Below are positions 7,925-16,448 of a stretch of 64,000 nt of DNA, piece by piece; position 1 is the first letter of the stretch; each line of letters opens with the position of its first letter. This DNA comes from Holophagae bacterium (GTDB lineage Bacteria; Acidobacteriota; Holophagae; Acanthopleuribacterales; Acanthopleuribacteraceae). The notes under the pieces were generated by a model, which was not told the origin of the DNA, ran no database searches, and saw only the letters and a list, made by a program, of their open reading frames with translations. The DNA is taken from NCBI GenBank assembly GCA_029263455.1, contig JAJCXM010000035.1, positions 161,384-225,383 on the forward strand, in the 5' to 3' direction. A program made the position numbers and the translations under genes.

Positions 7925-9549
7925 AGGGGCTTGACCAAAAGGGAAGGGCGCCATGATTTGGGAGACGGTAAGCCTAGGAGCTCCGCAATCGTGGAGGCAA
8001 TATTACTGATACCCCATTCGGCACCTTGCCTTAACGTAAAGGGAACTTGCTGTTGAGGGTCGAACAGAATAAAGGGCACCGGGTTTAGGCTATGTGACGT
8101 CTTAACCGCCGGAATTCCGGCTGCTGTAAGAACGACTGCCCCGTCTTTGGCATGTTCAAACATTTCTTCGGCATTACCGTGGTCAGCGGTAATCAAAGCA
8201 ACTCCGCCGGATTTGGTGACAGCCTTCAGCAAACGACCTAGTTCCAGATCAAGACAAGTCATCGCAGTTATGGTTGCTTGCAAATTGCCCGTATGCCCGA
8301 CCATGTCGCCATTGGCATAGTTGGCCCGAATGAACTTGCTTCGACCTGATCCGATTTCTGCAATCAGCGAGTCGGTAATCTCGGCTGCTTTCATCCACGG
8401 ACGTTGTTCAAACGGTAATAAATCCGAAGGGATTTCAACAAAGTGTTCTTTTGCGGGAGCCATTTTCCCGGAGCGGTTTCCGTTCCAGAAATAGGTAACG
8501 TGCCCATATTTTTGTGTCTCGGAGATAGCGTATTGCGTCACATCCGCTTCAACTAACAACTCGGTCAGTGTTTGCCTAATTTCCGGCGGCGAAACCAAAT
8601 AACGATTCGGAATTAACAAGTCACCATCGTATTGCATCATGCCGGCATAAAAGACGTTAGGTACGCGTTCTCGTTCAAACTCAGTAAATGAATCATCCTC
8701 GTCAAAAGCCCGCGAAATTTCGATTGCCCGATCGCCGCGAAAATTGAAAAGGATGACACCATCACCATCAAGAATAGGTCCGACAGGGCCAGCTTCGTCG
8801 CAAATGACAAAGCCCGGTAGGTATTGGTCGATGACGCCAGGATCTTCATCTCGCAGCGTCTTTAATGCTTGATCAGCACTGGAAAATTGACGTCCTTCCC
8901 CTAAGACATGATGGCGCCAGCCCCTTTCAACCATGGCCCATTCGGCCTCGTAGCGATCCATGGTTAGGAACATGCGACCACCACCACTGGCGATACGCGC
9001 GTCGTGGCCCGTGTCACTTAGGTCATTTAACAAGGACTGTAAACGCTGAAGATAGAGATGAGCGGTTGTTTCACCAACATCACGTCCATCCAATAAGACA
9101 TGCACGCGAACGCGCGCTAATCCTTCCCTTTTTGCCTGTCTCAGAAGGGCTTCGAGATGATCAATATGGGCATGGACATTGCCATCCGAGAGCAGACCCA
9201 AAAGGTGCAATGTTCCCGATTGTTGTTTGACAAATTGAACTAATTCTCGCCACACAGTTCCATTAAACAAGGAGCCAGACTGAATGGCATTGTTCACCAA
9301 CAACGCACCTTGATCAACAATTTGACCCGCTCCCAACGCATTGTGACCCACTTCTGAATTGCCCATGTCCTGATCGCTAGGCATGCCCACAGCGCGACCG
9401 TGCGCGGTTAGTGGACAGAAGGCGTGCGACGCCATAAGTTCATCGAGCACCGGCGTATGCGCCAGTGTGAACGCGTTTCCAGCGTCAGAAGTAGACAGAC
9501 CAACCCCATCCATGATGATCAGAGTTAGTGGGCCATTAATCGCTTTCAC
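7921..9549 (-). CDS. gpmI: 2,3-bisphosphoglycerate-independent phosphoglycerate mutase
   Basis: This enzyme interconverts 3- and 2-phosphoglycerate in glycolysis and gluconeogenesis, using two Mn ions. The 542-residue length is near normal. The alkaline-phosphatase-like metal site is seen at the start (LIIMDGVG), and the nucleophile lies in MGNSEVGHNALGAGQ (Ser65). The inserted phosphotransferase domain (about residues 80-310) contains HVLLDGRDV and RIASGGGRM. The C-terminal metal residues are in NGDMVGHTGN and TADHGNAEEM. The start is GTG at 9549, with AAGGAG 7 nt upstream. It follows the NTF2-like gene by 15 bp and overlaps the next gene by 4 bp. Confidence 0.95.
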   Translation of the reverse strand: MKAINGPLTLIIMDGVGLSTSDAGNAFTLAHTPVLDELMASHAFCPLTAHGRAVGMPSDQDMGNSEVGHNALGAGQIVDQGALLVNNAIQSGSLFNGTVWRELVQFVKQQSGTLHLLGLLSDGNVHAHIDHLEALLRQAKREGLARVRVHVLLDGRDVGETTAHLYLQRLQSLLNDLSDTGHDARIASGGGRMFLTMDRYEAEWAMVERGWRHHVLGEGRQFSSADQALKTLRDEDPGVIDQYLPGFVICDEAGPVGPILDGDGVILFNFRGDRAIEISRAFDEDDSFTEFERERVPNVFYAGMMQYDGDLLIPNRYLVSPPEIRQTLTELLVEADVTQYAISETQKYGHVTYFWNGNRSGKMAPAKEHFVEIPSDLLPFEQRPWMKAAEITDSLIAEIGSGRSKFIRANYANGDMVGHTGNLQATITAMTCLDLELGRLLKAVTKSGGVALITADHGNAEEMFEHAKDGAVVLTAAGIPAVKTSHSLNPVPFILFDPQQQVPFTLRQGAEWGISNIASTIAELLGLPSPKSWRPSLLVKPL

Positions 9550-9564
9550 GTGGAAACTCCTTAG

Positions 9565-10020
9565 TTAGTAGCCGTAAACGTCACCCCAGCGCGCGCTCCA
9601 TAAGCGCCACTGGCCTTGTTCTTCACGAAAACTTAAAAAGAACTCACCTTTGTCGGTCGGTAAGGTGGATTCACTCATTAATAAGACTAACTGGGCTTCA
9701 TAAATAAGTGGATTTGAGCTTTCTTGTACGTCTAGCGTCATCACGTTCAACGAAATCGATGGATGTCTCAAAAATATGGCTCTGATCACATTAAGTACAT
9801 CGGTCTTGGAGCGTCCGCTCTCATCTCTGAAATCATCACTAAGGTGCAACTTAAACGCATCAAGATCTTTAGACTCAGCGCCTGATACCATTTCACGTAA
9901 TGCCGTCTTGATGATGACGTCAGGCGAACCCGGATCCGATTTTTGACTCATATAGATGATGCCAGCTAAAAAAATGGCCAGCACCACGGCCGATTGCTTC
10001 TGTCGGTTTGTCCAAATCAT
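9565..10020 (-). CDS. Membrane-anchored NTF2-like protein
   Basis: The protein (151 aa) has an N-terminal membrane anchor or signal (residues 8-24, SAVVLAIFLAGIIYMSQ) and an external domain with the SnoaL/NTF2-like pattern: a helix pair with AESKDLDAFKLHLSDDFRDE, then strands ending EEQGQWRLWSARWGDVYGY. No catalytic residues are visible. Its ATG directly follows the TAG of the AlbA_2 gene (TAGATG), so it is translationally coupled. The function is unknown. Its place between valS and gpmI is unusual, because neither neighbour suggests a membrane partner. Confidence 0.7.
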   Translation of the reverse strand: MIWTNRQKQSAVVLAIFLAGIIYMSQKSDPGSPDVIIKTALREMVSGAESKDLDAFKLHLSDDFRDESGRSKTDVLNVIRAIFLRHPSISLNVMTLDVQESSNPLIYEAQLVLLMSESTLPTDKGEFFLSFREEQGQWRLWSARWGDVYGY

Positions 10021-10683
10021 CTAACGTCTTCTCCAAACGACGGCAAGAGAATATTCGCGTCGCTTTTCGTTGAGGTAACCATGGACCCAACCCATTCGTT
10101 CAAGATTCACCAGTATCTTTTTTGCACGATGATTTGAAATATTCAGTGATTTCGCCAATTGGCCCAGCGATTGCCTGGGATGTGCATCCAACGAATCAAG
10201 TATCTTGCGCTCAACTTTATCCAGCTTATCAATTTCTTCGTCGACCGGTTTACTGAGAACACGACTCATCGTCTTGAGGCTCTTCCGGTCCAAGGGTAGA
10301 TTCTCTCGGTCCGACCTAAAATAAGGCCAGGTGTCACTCTTATGATTGGCGTCTATTGCATAGACGGGCTTTACGCCCGCTTCAGGGACCTCAACAACCA
10401 ATATATCAATCCCTTTCAGGGGCTCCCAGGTGTGGGTGACAATCTCAATCGGAGGTTCGCAATAGAATTGACTAACTTGGTCAACGAGTTCTTTCGTTCC
10501 CTTCACATGCCCTAAACCAACACAAGCGCCGTCATCGTCGACGCCAAAGAAGACGGTCCCGCCAGATGAGTTTGAAAAGGCAGAAAAGGTCTTTGCCAAA
10601 CGTAATAACTTGGGGCACTGGCGTTTAAATTCTACCTGCACGCCTTCGCCTCGACGCACCAAGTCTGTCCAGTTTGTTGTCAT
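10021..10683 (-). CDS. AlbA_2 (Schlafen-type) domain DNA-binding protein
   Basis: The protein (220 aa) starts with an AlbA_2/Schlafen-type domain (residues 5-120). It shows the typical EGVQVEFKRQ opening, then AKTFSAFSNSSGGTVFFGVDDDG and a strand region IDILVVEVPE. A linker leads to a C-terminal winged-helix region (about 150-215) with ERKILDSLDAHPRQSLGQLA and NHRAKKILVNLERMGW. Such proteins are usually regarded as transcription regulators; the ligand and target are unknown. I placed the start at the ATG at 10683, one base after the valS stop (TAAG ATG), rather than ten codons upstream inside valS. It could adjust the operon it sits in, which is inference. Confidence 0.8.
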   Translation of the reverse strand: MTTNWTDLVRRGEGVQVEFKRQCPKLLRLAKTFSAFSNSSGGTVFFGVDDDGACVGLGHVKGTKELVDQVSQFYCEPPIEIVTHTWEPLKGIDILVVEVPEAGVKPVYAIDANHKSDTWPYFRSDRENLPLDRKSLKTMSRVLSKPVDEEIDKLDKVERKILDSLDAHPRQSLGQLAKSLNISNHRAKKILVNLERMGWVHGYLNEKRREYSLAVVWRRR

Positions 10684-10684
10684 C

Positions 10685-13330
10685 TTATGACGCACCCATC
10701 TGCGTGAAGTCACTTCTTGATTGCGCTAGCGTTTCCATCTGGCGGTCTAACTCAGCCATGTCCGCGCGGGCCTTGTCGACCACTTCTTGAGGAGCGCGAT
10801 CAACGAATTTTGGATTCTTTAATCGACCTTCCAGCGCTGCCTTCTCTTTCTGCAGTTTGTCTAAACGACCATCAATCTTTTTGATCTCAGCCGCCACATC
10901 CAAATGACTGCGTAAATCAAGATAAGCGTCCATGCCAGACAACGCAAGCGCGACCCATCCCTTTTCCGGCACCCGGCCCTCGAGCGCAGCAATCGAGGAA
11001 ATACGGCCAAGGAACGCGATTTGGGGCTCGATTTCTCGGACACGGTCAATCGTCTCTTGATCGGCGTCGATTACCAAGGGTAGTTCCGCACTATTAGGCA
11101 AATTATTCGATTTGCGCACGCCACGTACGGACGAAATAAGCGCCTGCAGCAGGGCCATCGCACCATCGGCTGGTTCGTCAACCCAATCAAGATTCGACTC
11201 CGGCCACGCCTCAGCGCCAATAAAATGATCATCTGGGTGTGCCCCGAGATGATGCCATATTTCTTCAGACACGAATGGCATAAAGGGATGCAGCAATCGC
11301 AGACAAGTATCAATAACGTATTGCGTTCGACCTAAAATGACCGACTTCTCTGCATCCGACCCATTGCGAACAGCAGGTTTCAAGAATTCTACGTACCAAT
11401 CGCAAAATTCTCCCCAAAAGAAATTGTAGATCGTACTTGCAGCAGCCGCGAGTTTAAACTCTTCAATTTCGTGGGTTACGGTCGTTACGGTGGCTGACAG
11501 TCGGCTCAAGATCCAACGGCCCACCAAGTCGCTTTGGGCTTGGCGCCAATTGGGATCTGCCTCAATGCCCTCAAAACTCATTTCCACGAAGCGAAATGCA
11601 TTCCAGATCTTGGTACAGAAACCGCGGCCCAAATCACAAGAATCCGAGGCAAAACGACTATCCGCGCCAAATGGTGTTTGATAAACGATCGTGAATCGCA
11701 AGGCATCTGCCCCGTAGTCGTGAATAACATCGAGCGGATCAGGACTATTACCCAATTGTTTAGACATCTTTCGTCCCTCAAGATCACGGACGATGCCATT
11801 GAAATACACGCGTTTAAAGGGAATCTCACCCATAAACTGCTGACCAGCGATGATCATGCGGGCTACCCAAAAGAAAATGATATCGGCAGCGGTAACCAAC
11901 GTATCCGTTGGGTAGTAATAGGCCAATTCATCTGTCTTCTCGGGCCAGTCAAACACCGAAAAAGGCCACAGCCACGAGCTCGCCCAGGTGTCGAGCACAT
12001 CTGGATCTTGTTCAAGTTCTGTGGATCCGCAAGTCTTACAGCTGCTCGGGACCTCGGTCGCGCAGGTTTGATGGCCCGACTCGCAATACCAAACCGGAAT
12101 ACGATGTCCCCATTTGAGCTGACGTGAAATACACCAGTCCTTAATATTGGTTAACCAATGCTCATAGGTCTTTACCCAACGATCCGGGTAAAAAGCAATC
12201 TCGCCTTCTAAAACGGGAGGCAACGCCCGGTCAGCCAAGCCCCGCATGCGAATGAACCACTGCTCACTGAGATATGGCTCAATGACATCTTTAGTCCGAT
12301 AGCAACGGCCAACGGCCACCGTGTGATCTTCGATCTTCTCCAGAAAACCGGCCTCATCCATTGCTTTGACAACCGCTTTGCGAGCGATGTATCGATCCAG
12401 ACCACGAAAAGGCTCCGGAACGTTGTCATTCATATGGGCCGATTTGTCCATTATTGTGATGAACTCAAGCCCATGTGCCTGACCCATCTCGAAATCATTC
12501 AAATCATGGGCAGGCGTCACTTTGACGCAGCCTGTCCCGAAATCCATCTCCACATGCTCGTCGGCAACAATGGGAATTTCACGGCCTACCAACGGTAAGC
12601 GTATCATTTTGCCTACTAGATGTTTATAGCGCTCGTCATTCGGGTTTACAGCAACACCCGTGTCACCAAACATGGTTTCCGGACGCGTCGTAGCCACCAC
12701 TAATTGGTCGGATCCGTCAGCCAACGGGTAGCGAAAATGCCACAAATGACTGGCTTCGTCACTACGTTCCACTTCATCGTCAGACAAAGCTGTCTGCAAG
12801 GTCGGACACCAATTCACAATATAACGACCGCGATAAATTAGCCCTTGATCAAAGAGTTCAACGAAGGTCTGCAATACGGCGTTGGAAAGACCCTCGTCCA
12901 TGGTGAATCGTTCGCGGTCCCAATCACAACTTGCACCTAACTTGCGCAGCTGCTGGATAATGATGCCGCCAAACTTTTCTTTCCAGTCCCAAACCTTATC
13001 CAGAAATTCATCGCGTGAGAGCGACTCTGGGTCTATACCCTCAGAGCGCAACTGCTCTTCGACCTTGTTTTGGGTCGCGATTCCGGCGTGATCGGTACCT
13101 GGCACCCAGCAAACGCTAAAGCCGCGCATCCGCTTGTACCTTGCCAGGATATCTTGCACCGTATTATTCAGAACATGGCCCATGTGTAAAATGCCAGTTA
13201 CGTTAGGGGGTGGAATCACCATGCAAAACGGAGGTTTTTGAGCATCAACGACACCCTTAAACATGCCACTTGACTCCCATTTCTGGTACCACTTCTCTTC
13301 GATGGGCAAATGACTATAGTGCTTATCCAT
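10685..13330 (-). CDS. valS: Valyl-tRNA synthetase
   Basis: This class I synthetase charges tRNA-Val in the cytoplasm. The class I signature HMGH (in PPPNVTGILHMGHVLN) is near residue 50. The KMSKS loop appears as GRKMSKQLGNSPDP around residue 525. The editing (CP1) domain contains the typical TTRPETMFGDTGVAVNP. A C-terminal coiled-coil arm (about 815-880, KIDGRLDKLQKEKAALEGRL) is present, as in other ValRS. The length (881 aa) is normal. I chose the ATG at 13330, with GGAG 8 nt upstream, over another ATG two codons earlier that would sit 2 nt from the same GGAG. It is the first gene of the operon running to 6104. Confidence 0.97.
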   Translation of the reverse strand: MDKHYSHLPIEEKWYQKWESSGMFKGVVDAQKPPFCMVIPPPNVTGILHMGHVLNNTVQDILARYKRMRGFSVCWVPGTDHAGIATQNKVEEQLRSEGIDPESLSRDEFLDKVWDWKEKFGGIIIQQLRKLGASCDWDRERFTMDEGLSNAVLQTFVELFDQGLIYRGRYIVNWCPTLQTALSDDEVERSDEASHLWHFRYPLADGSDQLVVATTRPETMFGDTGVAVNPNDERYKHLVGKMIRLPLVGREIPIVADEHVEMDFGTGCVKVTPAHDLNDFEMGQAHGLEFITIMDKSAHMNDNVPEPFRGLDRYIARKAVVKAMDEAGFLEKIEDHTVAVGRCYRTKDVIEPYLSEQWFIRMRGLADRALPPVLEGEIAFYPDRWVKTYEHWLTNIKDWCISRQLKWGHRIPVWYCESGHQTCATEVPSSCKTCGSTELEQDPDVLDTWASSWLWPFSVFDWPEKTDELAYYYPTDTLVTAADIIFFWVARMIIAGQQFMGEIPFKRVYFNGIVRDLEGRKMSKQLGNSPDPLDVIHDYGADALRFTIVYQTPFGADSRFASDSCDLGRGFCTKIWNAFRFVEMSFEGIEADPNWRQAQSDLVGRWILSRLSATVTTVTHEIEEFKLAAAASTIYNFFWGEFCDWYVEFLKPAVRNGSDAEKSVILGRTQYVIDTCLRLLHPFMPFVSEEIWHHLGAHPDDHFIGAEAWPESNLDWVDEPADGAMALLQALISSVRGVRKSNNLPNSAELPLVIDADQETIDRVREIEPQIAFLGRISSIAALEGRVPEKGWVALALSGMDAYLDLRSHLDVAAEIKKIDGRLDKLQKEKAALEGRLKNPKFVDRAPQEVVDKARADMAELDRQMETLAQSRSDFTQMGAS

Positions 13331-13523
13331 GTACATAACTCCAGCCGGGTAATACCCCTAAAACAAGCCCTATAGCATACCCTATCTCGTGTTCTTGAGC
13401 ACAAAGAATGGCATCGCCCGTCGATTACCATTGTCCAAGGACAAGGCTAAGCCGTTTTCGTTACAGACAATTAGAGCTTGAGCTCTGGGATCGTAAACTA
13501 TAGTGTTTAGCAAGGATGTGACC

Positions 13524-13547
13524 ATGAGATCTTCTAATGCCGATTAG
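13524..13547 (+). other. Seven-codon upstream ORF overlapping the TMEM175 start
   Basis: ATG AGA TCT TCT AAT GCC GAT TAG encodes MRSSNAD and has a good Shine-Dalgarno sequence (AAGGA at 13512-13516, 7 nt spacing). The next gene begins inside it at 13537 in another frame and has no Shine-Dalgarno sequence of its own. An in-frame TGA at 13525 excludes an upstream start for that gene. Translation of the mini-ORF may deliver ribosomes to the channel gene. Confidence 0.4.
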
Positions 13548-14289
13548 GGACCACCTACTTCAAGTCCGTGCACCCGCAGATCCATGGTTCCGTTGGCGCG
13601 GCGCTGAACCGTCACGGATGGAGGGTCTTTCGGACGGCATCTTTGCCGTCACGCTGACATTGCTTGTGGCGTCTTTGGACGTTCCTGAGACCTTCTACGA
13701 TTTGTGGCTTACCGTCACTAGGATCCCTGTCTTTGCGATCTGTTTCACCGCGATCCTTGCGCTTTGGCGTATGCATGATCTTTATTACAGAAGGTATGGG
13801 CTGCAAGACGGTGTAACCGTCGTCCTAAATAGTGCCTTGCTGTTCCTAGTGGTTTGTTATGCCTACCCACTCAAATTCATGGTCAGTTTTTTGTGGTCCG
13901 CCGTTTTGGCTCAGGACACATCGGCCATGTTCTTAGTGCCACAGGGTGTTGTATGGAGCCAATCAGACCTATTCCAAAGGGCCGGCATGTTGTTTTTTTA
14001 TGGCATTGGCGTCATCGGCGTATTTGGTATTGCCCTTTTGATGTTGCTCCATGCTTTGCGGCACAAACAGGTACTCGAACTTGATGATCTGGAACTGGAA
14101 CTTACGCACCGTGCACTTCGCAGTCACATCATTTCTATTTGTTTTGCGCTGATATCCATCGCGATACTGATGACGGGTGCTCAACCTGGTATTGCTGGCA
14201 TCCCTTACCTCTTAATGATCATTGTGCACTTTATGCATTTGCTTTGGTCGCGCGTGCGGTTCTCCCAGTTAAAACGAACCAAAGTGTAA
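13537..14289 (+). CDS. TMEM175/DUF1211-family membrane protein (putative potassium channel)
   Basis: The 250-residue protein carries the family signature at its first membrane helix: RMEGLSDGIFAVTLTLLVA (about residues 27-45), a variant of the RxxxFSD motif that lines the pore of TMEM175 potassium channels. About six hydrophobic segments follow, as expected for a bacterial single-repeat member, which assembles as a tetramer. The C-terminus is basic. The potassium-channel role is inherited from the family. The ATG at 13537 lacks a Shine-Dalgarno sequence but lies within a 7-codon ORF that has one. It is a single-gene unit. Confidence 0.8.
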   Translation: MPIRDHLLQVRAPADPWFRWRGAEPSRMEGLSDGIFAVTLTLLVASLDVPETFYDLWLTVTRIPVFAICFTAILALWRMHDLYYRRYGLQDGVTVVLNSALLFLVVCYAYPLKFMVSFLWSAVLAQDTSAMFLVPQGVVWSQSDLFQRAGMLFFYGIGVIGVFGIALLMLLHALRHKQVLELDDLELELTHRALRSHIISICFALISIAILMTGAQPGIAGIPYLLMIIVHFMHLLWSRVRFSQLKRTKV

Positions 14290-14432
14290 CTTCCGGTCGC
14301 TTTTCGATCTAAGTCGCTTCAAGGGCAACACTAAATGTGTTAGGTCATGCATTTTCTGATAGTTGCGGAATAAGACATTTGAACCCTAACCAAGCATTGG
14401 ATAAAGGGACGATTTTTTTCAGCTGGTCGAAC

Positions 14433-14461
14433 TTGACGGTTACTAACCTTTTATGAAAGAT
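14433..14461 (+). promoter_or_regulatory. Candidate promoter of the DUF3857 gene pair
   Basis: TTGACG (14433-14438) and AAAGAT (14456-14461) are separated by 17 bp and lie about 25 bp before the chosen ATG at 14487. The -35 box is good and the -10 box is moderate. Confidence 0.4.
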
Positions 14462-14486
14462 TGTGACACCAAATGAGGGGGGCGTA

Positions 14487-16448
14487 ATGCTGACATTCAT
14501 TCTTTTTATGGTTGTCGCACAGCAAAACGAAGTCGATTTTGCGAAAAAGATTCCTGCAGCCGATTGGCAAGTGGTCGAAGATCCCAAGCAGGATATCTAT
14601 GATGCGGTCATCTTAGAATCCAATATAATAATTAATTCCCAAGTCATTCAACACTATCGACGAATTCGTGTGCTGTCTGAGCGGGGAAAGAACGCAGCAG
14701 AATTGACCGATATTTCTGGTCGTTCGAAAGAGATCGTCGGCCGCGTCGTTCAACTGGACGGAACGGAGATCAAATTTACGCAAGCCGATTTAATTGAGAC
14801 ATTGGGCGCGAAGCACCGACATGACCGGACGAAGATTAAATTACTTGTTCCCCCTGGCTTATCCGACGACTGTATCGTTGAAATGTCTTGGATTGAGCCC
14901 GCCGAGGACGGATTGCCCACCTCGAGCTACGAAAAAAGATATGTCGTTCCAGACGTTTATTTCACCCAAGAAAAGAAGGTTCTGATTTCAAGTGAAGCCA
15001 TTCGCAATCAGAGGAACTATTTGCCAACGCAATTTTCTTGGACAGGCATCGCCCCGCCCGCGACGTTCGAACTCAAAGAGGAAAGGAGCGGGCGCATGTT
15101 GGTGTATCGCCAGGTTCCCGCTCTGCAGGATGAACCTTACGGAAACCCTTACCTGGATCAAAGCATTGCCTTCGTATTGCTTTACAAAACTTTTCCCAAC
15201 TATGGAGAGCAACCGAACGTTTTTTGGACTGATTTTGGTGATGGCTTCGTCAAGGATCGGTTCAATAAGCCGTACACAACACCGTCGGCTTATGACGACT
15301 GGATCGACGGCCTCAAGAAACAGAAAACCGGTGACCTGCCACAGGACGTCGAGCTCATCTACAACGCGTTCCGTCATAAGTTTAGGCCCCAGCATTTCTT
15401 GACCTCTGAAGAACGCGTGGAGATCAAGAAAGACACGGAATTCGAAAATGATCGGCAACTCATTGGTCAGATCTTGAAGGCGGGCTACGCCCCCTCACAC
15501 CTCATCGCGGGTTTGCTATACAAAGTACTCGACGATCTCGAAATCCCGGCAAAACTTTCTTTTGGGGCATCGGTCTATGGACCACCATTCAACTTAGAAC
15601 ATATGAATCCTTTTACAACGGATTATTGGCGCCCCATCGTGGTCGTGCCTGTTGGCGAGAGCTGGCTACCACTTTGTCCCTTTTATCCTGAATATGGTGC
15701 TGGAGTGGTGCCCACCTACTTGCGAGGTGCACCCAGCATCGCCTTTGGAAAAGGTGATAAATGGAGACCCGAGCCGATCCGCATTGAACGCTTACCTTGG
15801 CAATCAAATATACGCCTAAGGCAATACGCTATCGCGCTAGCTAGTTCGGGTGAAGCCACCTTCGAAGTGGTTGAAAAAGGCAAAGGGGTTTTTGACGCTT
15901 ACACCAGGGACGACTACTATGCTTTGCCAGCCGATGAACGTGATGACGAGCTTAAACGGCGATGGCAGAGTCGTGCTCGGAGCTGGGAAATCACGGAAGC
16001 TAAAGTCGAAGCAGCACGTTCTTTTGAGCAGGTGGTTTCCTGCACTGTAAAAGCAGCAGTTGAATGGGACCTTGAAGGCGAAACTTGGATAACGTTTAAT
16101 CCGTTTCCTGGCGATTCGTTCATGATGCGACGCAACCACAGTTGGGCAGAAACACGCCGACAACCTATTATCCTGCCTTGGAATGCCGCGCAAATTGATG
16201 AATCACAATGCGTGCTACCCGCCGGTTGGCAGCTAAAGGGCGCACCTTCATGGGAAAAGAGAAACGCTATCGGGCTCGTCAGAATGAGTATCAGCCAACA
16301 AGGCAACACCCTATCGACAAAACGCGAGATTGTCATCGAACAAAGTATTCTTTCACCGCAAAGTCAGGACCTAGTCATTGATTTCTTGGCCTGGGTTGAT
16401 GAGGCCATGAAACAAACACTTGCCATTGAAATTGGAGTTGGATCATGA
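14487..16448 (+). CDS. Exported DUF3857 protein with a degenerate transglutaminase-like domain
   Basis: The protein (653 aa) has a short signal peptide (MLTFILFMVVAQQ) and a DUF3857 beta-rich domain (about residues 30-240), recognised by ESNIIINSQVIQHYRRIRVLSERGK and the following pattern. A transglutaminase-like fold follows (about 280-420), but the GDCKD-type catalytic Cys of this family is absent; the corresponding region reads LKAGYAPSHLIAGLLY. A second beta domain ends the protein. It is therefore probably not a protease or transglutaminase, unless the fold is used for binding. The ATG at 14487 has GAGGGGGG upstream; an earlier in-frame start is not supported. It overlaps the next gene by 4 bp. 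Confidence 0.8.
   Translation: MLTFILFMVVAQQNEVDFAKKIPAADWQVVEDPKQDIYDAVILESNIIINSQVIQHYRRIRVLSERGKNAAELTDISGRSKEIVGRVVQLDGTEIKFTQADLIETLGAKHRHDRTKIKLLVPPGLSDDCIVEMSWIEPAEDGLPTSSYEKRYVVPDVYFTQEKKVLISSEAIRNQRNYLPTQFSWTGIAPPATFELKEERSGRMLVYRQVPALQDEPYGNPYLDQSIAFVLLYKTFPNYGEQPNVFWTDFGDGFVKDRFNKPYTTPSAYDDWIDGLKKQKTGDLPQDVELIYNAFRHKFRPQHFLTSEERVEIKKDTEFENDRQLIGQILKAGYAPSHLIAGLLYKVLDDLEIPAKLSFGASVYGPPFNLEHMNPFTTDYWRPIVVVPVGESWLPLCPFYPEYGAGVVPTYLRGAPSIAFGKGDKWRPEPIRIERLPWQSNIRLRQYAIALASSGEATFEVVEKGKGVFDAYTRDDYYALPADERDDELKRRWQSRARSWEITEAKVEAARSFEQVVSCTVKAAVEWDLEGETWITFNPFPGDSFMMRRNHSWAETRRQPIILPWNAAQIDESQCVLPAGWQLKGAPSWEKRNAIGLVRMSISQQGNTLSTKREIVIEQSILSPQSQDLVIDFLAWVDEAMKQTLAIEIGVGS

Noticed and set aside
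11534..12127. 197-codon plus-strand frame inside valS
   Set aside because: Antisense to a highly conserved gene, with no promoter or ribosome site and no recognisable protein pattern.
13337..13536. T-box-like leader before valS
   Set aside because: The region does contain short palindromes (AGAGC-TTGA-GCTCT) but no T-box sequence or specifier loop, and it lies partly on the side of the divergent gene.
14988..15458. 156-codon minus-strand frame inside the DUF3857 gene
   Set aside because: Antisense shadow of a well-supported gene.
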